From contig POSG01000021.1 of assembly GCA_003314535.1 (NCBI GenBank), positions 1 through 54,172 of the forward strand: DNA of 54,172 nt, in the 5' to 3' direction. The notes under the pieces are model-generated. The model searched no databases, was not told where the DNA came from, and was given only the letters and a program-made list of their open reading frames with translations. Within the stretch, counting starts at the first letter, position 1, and each line of letters opens with the position of its first letter. Both the position numbers and the translations under genes were made by a program. Positions 15,635-22,409 of the stretch are shown here, piece by piece. This DNA comes from Geobacter sp. GTDB taxonomy: Bacteria; Desulfobacterota; Desulfuromonadia; Geobacterales; Geobacteraceae.

Positions 15635-16677
15635 GCGCGGATCGGATGGAAATCGCCATCACCGGGCTTGCCGCCATATCGGCTGCAGGCACCGGACTCG
15701 ACCCCATCAGGCAGGTGATGGCGGGGCGTGAGAGTGTCCTCAAACCGGTGCCTCCCGAGTTGGCTGGTGGGGAAGGGCACCTTTGGGCGCGCGCTGACGG
15801 GTTCCGGGCAACCGACCACATGTCACCGCTCAAGGCCCGCAAATTGGACCGCTGCAGCCTGTTCGCCGTTGTGGCTGCAGGAATGGCCCTGGGAGACGCG
15901 TGTATCAATGTCCGGCAACAAGGCCCCGAACGTATCGGCATAACCCTCGGTTGCGGCTTCGGCGGCATCGCCAATTCCGAGGAGTTTCTGCGGGGATACT
16001 TTACCGCCGGCGCCGAAGGGCTTATCCCGATGCTGTTTCCCAATACGGTTCCCAACGCTCCTGCGAGCAATGCATCTATTGAATACGGGTTCAAGGGTCC
16101 TAACGTGACGTTCGTGCAGCGATTCTGCTCGGCCGAGGTGGCCGTCCAGATGGCATGCCGCTTCCTGGAAGAAGACCGGGCCGATGTGATGATTACCGGA
16201 GGGGTGGACGAACTGGATCCTTTCATGATTCGCGCCTTCCGAAACATGGGCCAGCTGAGACGCTATGCTGCGGGTTTCGGGGAGGGCGTCGGCATGCTCG
16301 TCCTGGAAAAGGCGGAGAGTGCCCGACGGCGTGGCGTCCCTATCAAGGCAAGATTGGGCGAAATACGCACGGTGGGGAGATTTCTGCCCGGTCGCGAGTC
16401 CGAGGGCATGGAACGGCTTACCGGCCCACGGCGTGAGTGTGACCTGGTTTCCTTGTCCGGAGTTGCGGCGCGGATTCCATCCCTTCTGGACCGAATCCCG
16501 TCTTCAGTGCCCCGGCTCGATACGGGGGAACTTCTGGGCCGCAGCCTGGCCATGGGCGGACTGGCACTGGTTTCCCTCATCCTTGCCATGGAGCCCGGAT
16601 CAAGCGCCGTTCACTTTTCTGCATCCCCCGAGGGCCCATATTATGGAATCGACGTCATTGGACCGGAAGGGGTTTAG
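15631..16677 (+). CDS. Degenerate ketosynthase, chain-length-factor-like
   Basis: A 348-residue thiolase-fold protein with the ketosynthase N-terminal pattern (IAITGLAAISAAG, GVDELDPF and FGEGVGMLVLEKAESA). A Cys is kept at the active-site position (C166, FVQRFCSAEVAVQMA). However, the region that should carry the HGTGT histidine is missing, and the second histidine motif reads GELLGRSLAMGGLALV without the usual GH. It is therefore unlikely to be a normal condensing enzyme and may act as the partner or length-control subunit of the upstream ketosynthase. It overlaps that gene by four bases and the dehydratase gene by 35. Confidence 0.82.
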   Translation: MSADRMEIAITGLAAISAAGTGLDPIRQVMAGRESVLKPVPPELAGGEGHLWARADGFRATDHMSPLKARKLDRCSLFAVVAAGMALGDACINVRQQGPERIGITLGCGFGGIANSEEFLRGYFTAGAEGLIPMLFPNTVPNAPASNASIEYGFKGPNVTFVQRFCSAEVAVQMACRFLEEDRADVMITGGVDELDPFMIRAFRNMGQLRRYAAGFGEGVGMLVLEKAESARRRGVPIKARLGEIRTVGRFLPGRESEGMERLTGPRRECDLVSLSGVAARIPSLLDRIPSSVPRLDTGELLGRSLAMGGLALVSLILAMEPGSSAVHFSASPEGPYYGIDVIGPEGV

Positions 16678-17056
16678 CTCCTCTCCGACAGATTATCTTC
16701 CCCACCGCAGTCCATTTCTCCTGATTGACCGCGTAACATCGCGTGATCCGGGAGTCGCCGCGACTGGCATCAAGGTCATACCTTGCGACGCAGGTTCTTT
16801 TCCCGTTTTCCTCCTTGTGGAATCCATAGCCCAGCTTGGCGGAATGGCAGCAGCTACGGGGGAAGGCGAAGGCGGATTCCTGGCGGCCATCGACCATGCC
16901 GGTTTTTTCCGTGAAGTGCGGCCGGGTGATTGCGTCGTCATAAAGGTCAGCATACCGAAGTCTTTCGGCAGGCTCTTTCTTCTCGAGGGTGAAGCCTCCG
17001 TCGATGGCAAAAAGGTTGCGGAGGCCAGGCTTACACTGGGTATTGGTCCCATCTAG
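16643..17056 (+). CDS. 3-hydroxyacyl-ACP dehydratase (FabZ-like hot-dog fold)
   Basis: About 137 residues of the hot-dog fold. LPHRSPFLLIDRV carries the catalytic His and FPVFLLVESIAQLGG carries the catalytic Glu, as in FabZ/FabA and the dehydratases of aryl polyene clusters. The start is ATG at 16643, inside the end of the ketosynthase-like gene, with GAGGG upstream. TTG at 16658 is an alternative. It should dehydrate the 3-hydroxyacyl-ACP made by the upstream reductase. Together the four genes cover condensation, reduction and dehydration but not enoyl reduction, which would leave double bonds in the chain. Confidence 0.82.
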   Translation: MESTSLDRKGFSSSPTDYLPHRSPFLLIDRVTSRDPGVAATGIKVIPCDAGSFPVFLLVESIAQLGGMAAATGEGEGGFLAAIDHAGFFREVRPGDCVVIKVSIPKSFGRLFLLEGEASVDGKKVAEARLTLGIGPI

Positions 17057-17086
17057 CCGGGCTTTCAGGTCAGGTTTACATAACGA

Positions 17087-17719
17087 ATGGACAGGAACGA
17101 CAAAATGGTCAAATTGCGAACCGTTTTTTTTCCAATATTATGTTTCGTATTGATATTCGCCCCTTCGGTTTCCGCGGCAGCCATAAGCCCGGTCGAAGGG
17201 CTGGAGGCATTCCGTCGCGCATTTGCCGGCATCAGTGATTTCTCTGCGGACATAATCCAGGAGAAGCAATTGACGCTCATGAAAAAGAAGATGATCGCCA
17301 GCGGAACGGTCCGTTTCAGGAAACCCGACAGCTTTTTCATGGAACTCCGTTCCCCCTATGCCAGCCGCGTACTGCTCAAGGACAACACGCTCAGCCTCAA
17401 GCTGCCCAACGAAGCCGAGCGCCAGAAAATGGTTCTTCCGGCCGAACAGGGCCTTTCCCGCTGGTTCGCTTTTCTTGACCGGCAGGTGAAAAGCATGCCC
17501 GGCGGTTTTGACGTCCGCGCCGAAAAGCGTGGCACGATCCTCTCCCTGCGTATACTTCCACGGGCAAAGGGAGCGATGAAGGAGCTGCAGGTGACGTTTC
17601 GCGAGGACGGCCGCCTGATTCGCCTGGTCATAGAGGAGAACAACGGAGACCGTACGGTTATCGGTTTTCGAAACGTTAAAAAGAATACGGGTTTGACGGA
17701 CAAGGATTTTCAGCTGTAG
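17087..17719 (+). CDS. LolA-like outer membrane lipoprotein carrier protein
   Basis: A 210-residue exported protein. A signal peptide (about residues 10-30, TVFFPILCFVLIFAPSVSAA) precedes a LolA-type half-barrel domain: FADFSADIIQEKQLTLMKKK-like start, GTVRFRKPDSFFMELRSPYASR, then LKLPNEAERQKMV. ATG at 17087 or at 17105 (eight bases after AGGA) can serve. LolA-like proteins recur in aryl polyene and related clusters, where they may move lipids or lipoproteins to the outer membrane. It ends the run that begins with the FabG-like gene, and a strong hairpin follows six bases after the stop. Confidence 0.82.
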   Translation: MDRNDKMVKLRTVFFPILCFVLIFAPSVSAAAISPVEGLEAFRRAFAGISDFSADIIQEKQLTLMKKKMIASGTVRFRKPDSFFMELRSPYASRVLLKDNTLSLKLPNEAERQKMVLPAEQGLSRWFAFLDRQVKSMPGGFDVRAEKRGTILSLRILPRAKGAMKELQVTFREDGRLIRLVIEENNGDRTVIGFRNVKKNTGLTDKDFQL

Positions 17720-17724
17720 CGCTG

Positions 17725-17770
17725 CAAGAGAAAACCGGCTCCTTTTGGGATCAAAGCCGGTTTTCTCTTG
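17725..17770. terminator. Bidirectional intrinsic terminator
   Basis: A perfect 16-bp stem pairs 17725-17740 with 17755-17770 (CAAGAGAAAACCGGCT with AGCCGGTTTTCTCTTG). It lies between two convergent genes, the LolA-like gene and the L,D-transpeptidase gene. The A/T-rich outer halves give a T-run in either direction. Confidence 0.9.
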
Positions 17771-17796
17771 ATGACTTCGCAAAGATGCTGATGAAT

Positions 17797-19146
17797 TCAG
17801 GGCTGGGAGGGGGAGTCTCCGGACCGGCTGTTCTTTGCCGGGATGTCGTTTCCCCCGGAGCGTTGGCTAACGTCCACGGGAACACCCTTCTTGTTCTTGA
17901 TTGACGATTTTACCCGCTCCCAGTCGACCATCCGTTCCACTTTGTTCTTTTCTATCAGCGTCCTGGCAACTGCTTCCAGATCCCGGAACTGTTCATAGGC
18001 ATCCCCGTGGACCTCCAGGAAAACCCTCCCATCATCGGACAGTGCCAGTTTGACCGGCTGGTAGATTATCTCGCCTCCAGTATTTACCCTGATATCGTCG
18101 AAAATCTCCTTCATGTTTCCAGGCATGACCCTGATGCAGCCATGGCTGCTGTAAGTATAAATCGATTCGGGTGAAACCGTGCCGTGAATGAGGATGCCCG
18201 TCAGGGATGTTTTAAGCGCGTATCTGCCGAGCGGGTTCCGCTTGCCCGGTGGTACGCTGGTTTGCACGTCCTTGCGGTTTTTCTTCATTTTTTTCAGAAT
18301 GGACTGTGGGATGAACCAGGTCGGATCCTTGACCTTGGAAATGATCCTGAAGGTCCCCGTAGGAGTGCGCCAGACTTCGTCCTTGCGCGAGGTCGGCATG
18401 CCGACGGCGACTGGGACCGCCCGTTCCAGCTTCTTTCCCTTGAAGAGGTACATTGTGCGATCCGGGATATTGATCACGATCCCTTCGGCTCTTGTTTTCG
18501 GAATGATCCTGCGAGTGTTGATCTTGAGGCGTTGCCCCGGTTCCAGGGGGGTCTTGGGGTCCAGAGAGTTTTCCTTGGCAATGGACCGCCAGCTTACACC
18601 GAGCTTTGCTCCGACCATGCGGAGAGATTCCCGTCTTTTTACTGTATAGGTAAATTCCGTTCCGATTATGGTTTTCGAAACGATGGAGCCCGTAGCGGGC
18701 TCGTCTGCCAGAGGGCTGTCGGCGTGAACATCCTTGTTTTCACCGTCCTGTTGCGAATTTGCCCCTGTTGATATTTCCTGCGGATTCGCGGCCGGGCCTG
18801 GTCCGGATGTCGACATGTTCACGGATGATCCCTGGATAGTGCCGGCCACCGATGGCGCGGCTTCATCCGATTCCAGAAATTTTTTCTCATATACCGCTGA
18901 TTTCAGTATCGTGAGCCTGTACAGTCTCTGGGCTTCCTCGTTCTTTTTTTCTTTCCACAGTGACTCAGCCCTGGCAAATGTATCTTCGATGCTTCTGAAT
19001 TCTTCGGACAGTGCTGCCGGAGGCCCGGATCTGCGCAGTTTTTCCATGACCGCGGATGCCTCGTTTCTCATGTCTTGAGGTTCGGCCGAACAGACAGAGG
19101 CGGTAACAATGGAAATGATAATTGCAAGCAGGATTCTGCTGCGCAT
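17797..19146 (-). CDS. L,D-transpeptidase with LysM-like domain (YkuD family)
   Basis: About 449 residues. An export signal is followed by a helical region (to about residue 90), a low-complexity linker, a LysM-like segment (YTVKRRESLRMVGAKLGVSW with RSIAKENSL), and a YkuD domain. The catalytic motif is complete: ILIHGTVSPESIYTYSSHGCIRV, with the active Cys in SHGCIR. It should cross-link peptidoglycan or attach protein to it in the periplasm. ATG at 19146 is preferred because AGAGGG lies nine bases upstream. ATG at 19167 has no ribosome site. It converges on the LolA-like gene. Confidence 0.9.
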   Translation of the reverse strand: MRSRILLAIIISIVTASVCSAEPQDMRNEASAVMEKLRRSGPPAALSEEFRSIEDTFARAESLWKEKKNEEAQRLYRLTILKSAVYEKKFLESDEAAPSVAGTIQGSSVNMSTSGPGPAANPQEISTGANSQQDGENKDVHADSPLADEPATGSIVSKTIIGTEFTYTVKRRESLRMVGAKLGVSWRSIAKENSLDPKTPLEPGQRLKINTRRIIPKTRAEGIVINIPDRTMYLFKGKKLERAVPVAVGMPTSRKDEVWRTPTGTFRIISKVKDPTWFIPQSILKKMKKNRKDVQTSVPPGKRNPLGRYALKTSLTGILIHGTVSPESIYTYSSHGCIRVMPGNMKEIFDDIRVNTGGEIIYQPVKLALSDDGRVFLEVHGDAYEQFRDLEAVARTLIEKNKVERMVDWERVKSSIKNKKGVPVDVSQRSGGNDIPAKNSRSGDSPSQP

Positions 19147-19368
19147 CAATGCAATCCCTCTTCTCATGTCATTAAATCAGGGGAATGGCACAACCCTTGT
19201 GATCTCTGCATATGCAAGCAACAGCCCGCGGATGAAAGAGCTTTCCGCTTAAAGTTGTGAATCCCCGCCAAAGCGATGTGATAATAGCAAAACAGTCCCA
19301 AAAATCAATTGCAAACTGGCCTGGCTGGCCACATCCTGATGCTTCGCCGTCTTCTTGGGCGATAAACC

Positions 19369-19399
19369 AAGGCCGGCTCCCAGGAAGGAAGCCGGCCTT
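19369..19399 (-). terminator. Intrinsic terminator of the diheme cytochrome gene
   Basis: AAGGCCGGCT (19369-19378) pairs perfectly with AGCCGGCCTT (19390-19399) around an 11-base loop. Read leftward, the hairpin follows the cytochrome stop codon by about 50 bases and is trailed by TTGGTTTA. A TTTT on the plus strand allows some function the other way. Confidence 0.75.
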
Positions 19400-19450
19400 T
19401 TACGCTGGTGCGCCTTATGAACGGTTAACCGTTGATCGGACTGTCGGATG

Positions 19451-20971
19451 TCACTTCTTTTTGGGCGGTTTGTCCTTAGTGGTAAAAGAGTAAATGCTGC
19501 TGACAGTGGTTCCGCCGTTCTCGTCCAGGTCCGTCACTCTCCACCAGTACTTGGTATTCGGTTCCAGGGTGAGGATGATGTTGTCCTTAACCATGGGGTC
19601 GAAATGATCGGACGGTTTTTTCTTGTCCCTCTTGACCATCACTGACGTCCAATCCTTGAGGGCAGCATCCTTGGTGTATTCGAGCTTGTAGCTTACCACG
19701 GCATTCCTTTCGATTCCAGGGCTGTGTTTCCACTTGAAGAATGCGGGATGCCAATTGACTTTCATGTCTCCATCGGCCGGGAAGATCAGTTGCGGTCCCA
19801 AGAGGGCGCCGTAGATCACGAGCTTGCCCTGGTCGATATACCCCCAGCCAGCTTCCATCGTGTCAATGTCGGTGGTGCCGGCCGGGAGCGGCTCAACCCT
19901 GACAATGGTGGTGCATTTCGTGGCAAAGCCTGCGTTGTGGTCGTTTGCGGAGCTGTAAGGCCATATGACGCTCTGATTGCCGGCTGTGGACGCCTGGTCG
20001 GGCGGGCCGACAACCTTTTGCGGTGACACGACACGGAAAGGTCCCTCGCTCTGTTCGGTCAGCTTGTTGTTGGGGCCGAGCACTCCCGGCACCAGATCGA
20101 CTCCGTCTGCCTTGAGGGCCAAAATGAGCCTCAGGCCGTTTTTCACGAGGATCGAGTCGCCGTTCTGGCGCCCGACATTGCCGGGTGAAGTGTAATCGCA
20201 CCACCCGTAGGAGGTTTTGGCCTTGTCTGCTTCAGTGTTATAGAAATAAGTGGCCTGGGGATACGGGCCGATTACGAACGGGGCGTAGCTTTTTCCGATA
20301 TTGTCGCTACTGTCAACCATCGGATGGCGCTGGGCATAACCGTCCGGCGCAAAGGCGGATATCTGCGTGGCATCCGGAGCGGCCCCCGCCCGTTTCAGCA
20401 GGTATTCCATCAAAACGCCGGAATATTCAGCGTAATAGTCGCCAGATTTGGTCGTGTTCATCAGCATGAACTGCTTGTGCTGGGGCATGGCAGCCAATTG
20501 GGCTTTGGTGTAGATGCGGAAGGGGGCGACCACTTTGCTGGGATCATCGTTGCTGTCGCCGGGGTAGCGGTTGGCGTTGATTTCGACGATATTGGAGTAA
20601 CCGTCGCCATCTGAGTCAAGGGATTCTATCAACGCAAGGGCCGCTTCGTTTCTGCCGGCAGCTTTGTAAGCCTTGCCGTAGTCGTTAAGAGTTGACGTGA
20701 TGTCTCCCGAGGCGTTGTATCCGTAAACTTTGTGACACCACTGGCAACTTCCATAGGTGGTGGTCTTGCCGTTTACGGTTTCTTTGCCACCTGTGTGGCA
20801 GAGCGCGCAGTTGTCCAGCTTCGTTCCTGCCTTGCCTGGATAGACGTTCAGGAATGTCGCGGGATCCTTGTCTGCGTCACCAGCGTGCTGGTAAGCCGCA
20901 TAGACGATGCCTGCCAGGATCAGCCCGGCCAGGAACAAAATGGACGTGAACAGCAGTTTCGGTTTTTTCAT
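19451..20971 (-). CDS. Secreted diheme c-type cytochrome with C-terminal beta-sandwich
   Basis: A 506-residue exported protein. The signal helix is LLFTSILFLAGLILAGIVYA. Two heme c sites follow early (CALCH and CQWCH, about residues 55-80). A calcium-binding-like DSDGDGYSNIVEI segment lies near residue 118. The middle has an SEGPFRVVSP motif seen in a Geobacter family of diheme proteins (from memory). The C-terminus (NTKYWWRVTDLDENGG) looks like a fibronectin type III domain. The start at 20971 follows AAGGGGGAAGGGG. A start at 21019 would precede that site. Extracellular or periplasmic electron transfer is likely, but no redox partner gene is adjacent. Confidence 0.85.
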   Translation of the reverse strand: MKKPKLLFTSILFLAGLILAGIVYAAYQHAGDADKDPATFLNVYPGKAGTKLDNCALCHTGGKETVNGKTTTYGSCQWCHKVYGYNASGDITSTLNDYGKAYKAAGRNEAALALIESLDSDGDGYSNIVEINANRYPGDSNDDPSKVVAPFRIYTKAQLAAMPQHKQFMLMNTTKSGDYYAEYSGVLMEYLLKRAGAAPDATQISAFAPDGYAQRHPMVDSSDNIGKSYAPFVIGPYPQATYFYNTEADKAKTSYGWCDYTSPGNVGRQNGDSILVKNGLRLILALKADGVDLVPGVLGPNNKLTEQSEGPFRVVSPQKVVGPPDQASTAGNQSVIWPYSSANDHNAGFATKCTTIVRVEPLPAGTTDIDTMEAGWGYIDQGKLVIYGALLGPQLIFPADGDMKVNWHPAFFKWKHSPGIERNAVVSYKLEYTKDAALKDWTSVMVKRDKKKPSDHFDPMVKDNIILTLEPNTKYWWRVTDLDENGGTTVSSIYSFTTKDKPPKKK

Positions 20972-21364
20972 CTCCCCTTCCCCCTTTTTTAGGAATGTGC
21001 CAATTTGCCGAGTTTGCAAAATTCTGCGCGGAGTTTTTTTTGCATGTCATTCGCTATATTGTGTAATATATTTCGAAAAATGCAAAAAAAAATTGCCCTT
21101 GCTCTTATCATTGATGCTGCCAGCAAGTTGTTGGTGAAAAAAGCATCCAGCGCCAATTGAGGAGTAATGGGCAAATGCATGAAGGAATGCATGTGTTTCG
21201 TAATTTTCATCCGGAAAGGGTGCTTTTGCGCCCCGGTTTTTGTCTACAGTTTGCGGAACTTTCCGGATTGGTACTAATGAGAAACGTTATGCAAAAAATA
21301 TGCTAGCGCCATAACTGGCTGAAAAAGCGTCATAAAATGTTTTTCAGGCAACAATTGCCACGAA

Positions 21365-21497
21365 GTGTGTCAGTTTTTTCGACAGGCTTATTGCTCGTTG
21401 CCAAACTGGGTAGCGTTCACTTGGTGGTAACTGAAGGTGTAAATTACTATAAATACGATATTCCAGCACTCGGGAAAGTGTTAGTTTTCCCGACAAG
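21365..21497 (+). repeat. Two copies of a TGTC/TGTT-AGTTTT-CGACA repeat
   Basis: Copy one reads GTGTGTCAGTTTTTTCGACAGGCT around 21365-21388. Copy two reads GTGTTAGTTTTCCCGACAAGCT around 21478-21499. Each is itself a partial inverted repeat (TGTC...GACA in copy one). They are about 113 bases apart. The two could be operator sites or remnants of a dispersed repeat. Confidence 0.45.
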
Positions 21498-21580
21498 CTC
21501 AGGGCTTGAAAAATCAGAATGATTGCTGAGGGCTATGTATTCGGGACTTGGATGGGCAAGAGTGTTGGACGGCATGCAGT

Positions 21581-21609
21581 TTGATAAAAAAGAACATTTT
21601 TGCTATATT
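21581..21609 (+). promoter_or_regulatory. Sigma70-type promoter with palindrome at the start site
   Basis: TTGATA (21581-21586) and TATATT (21604-21609) are separated by exactly 17 bases. The perfect 10-base palindrome GAACCGGTTC follows at 21611-21620, where transcription should begin, and could be an operator. The leader to the ATG at 21754 would be about 140 bases. Confidence 0.6.
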
Positions 21610-21753
21610 GAGAACCGGTTCGATAAATTGAATAGTTGACGATACGCAATCTGAACTTCATTAATTTTGATGTACTCAACATGCAAAAATTGCCATCGAC
21701 GAGTGAGGTGAGCGAATCGGAATCGTATCTTTCAGGTGAGGGGGCAGCGGGAA

Positions 21754-21972
21754 ATGTGGAGAGTTCTGGAAAATGGCTGTAGGGAATTCCTGGGTGGCAA
21801 GATGAACTGGTCCGAAGCGGCGAGCGAGGCCCGGAACTGCAATGCCTTTCTGGATGACGTGGAGGAGGAGATGGTGGCTGATGAGCCCAGATCATGCTAT
21901 AACTGCCGCTACAGGCGATGGACTGCGTACTCTTTCATATGCCTGTGCCCTTTTGAGAAAATCAGGAGTTGA
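21754..21972 (+). CDS. Small Cys-rich protein, function unknown
   Basis: A 72-residue protein. The N-terminal half is acidic and helical (WRVLENGCREFLGGKMNWSE). The C-terminal half has Cys-x2-Cys and Cys-x-Cys (RSCYNCRYRRWTAYSFICLCPF), which could bind zinc. ATG at 21754 has GAGGGG nine bases upstream. GTG at 21736 is a second option. A good promoter lies upstream with a palindrome at its start site. No family is recognised. It converges on another small Cys-rich gene 20 bases away. The codon pattern and ribosome site support it as a real gene, with moderate certainty. Confidence 0.55.
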   Translation: MWRVLENGCREFLGGKMNWSEAASEARNCNAFLDDVEEEMVADEPRSCYNCRYRRWTAYSFICLCPFEKIRS

Positions 21973-21992
21973 GCCGTCGCGATTACGGTTTC

Positions 21993-22271
21993 TTATTTCT
22001 CCTCCAGGTCGACTTCGCATCTGCGGCACTCTATGCCGCAGTGAACGCATTTTTTGGATTTCTCTCCCGCCAGGAAAACATTCATGAATCCGCATATCTT
22101 GCACGTCACCTCTACCGGTTCATCCTTGTAGAGATAACAGTTGTAATACCATTCCCAGTTCATGTCCCTGATGGCGGCTAATTCATCCTCCGTCATGTCC
22201 CTCTTGGCGAGCTCCCAGTGCAACGACTTGCGCGTAGCCGGTGTTGTATCTTCATTCCTGTCCTTTGCCAT
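21993..22271 (-). CDS. Small zinc-ribbon protein
   Basis: A 92-residue protein. An acidic helical part (TEDELAAIRDMNWEWYYNCY) is followed by a treble of cysteines, CKICGFMNVFLAGEKSKKC-VHCG-IECRRC. This is a zinc-ribbon layout (C-x2-C, C-x2-C) with two extra Cys. The start at 22271 is preferred, since AAGGGGACGGGG precedes it. A longer frame from 22370 has no ribosome site. The protein matches no named family I can recall. A nucleic-acid or protein-binding role is only suggested by the fold. priA follows in the same direction further upstream on the minus strand. Confidence 0.6.
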   Translation of the reverse strand: MAKDRNEDTTPATRKSLHWELAKRDMTEDELAAIRDMNWEWYYNCYLYKDEPVEVTCKICGFMNVFLAGEKSKKCVHCGIECRRCEVDLEEK

Positions 22272-22409
22272 CCCCGTCCCCTTGCCGTTTGGTCCCCGGC
22301 CGATAAGGCATCGTCCGGTCGGAGTTTTTTCCGCCTCAATTGATTTTCTCGTTAATTTGCCTTTCGTCAAGCAGCAGGTTACAGGAGCGGAGATATTTCA
22401 TGAAGTTCA

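Larger units (their letters stand above)
20972..21753. other. AT-rich gene-poor region with repeats and promoters
   Basis: About 780 bases without a convincing gene, clearly richer in A and T than the rest. It must hold the leftward promoter of the cytochrome gene (AT-rich tract at 21050-21085) and the rightward promoter of the gene at 21754. Related repeats occur at 21365-21385 and 21478-21497. A hairpin CGGGAAA/TTTCCCG spans 21471-21492. Open frames of 60-70 codons run through the repeats but lack ribosome sites. I saw no riboswitch pattern, including the c-di-GMP type common before Geobacter cytochromes. Confidence 0.6.

Noticed and set aside
20972-21340. Possible c-di-GMP (GEMM) riboswitch before the cytochrome gene
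   Set aside because: Such switches are common before Geobacter cytochromes, but the conserved core and tetraloop receptor pattern were not found on either strand.
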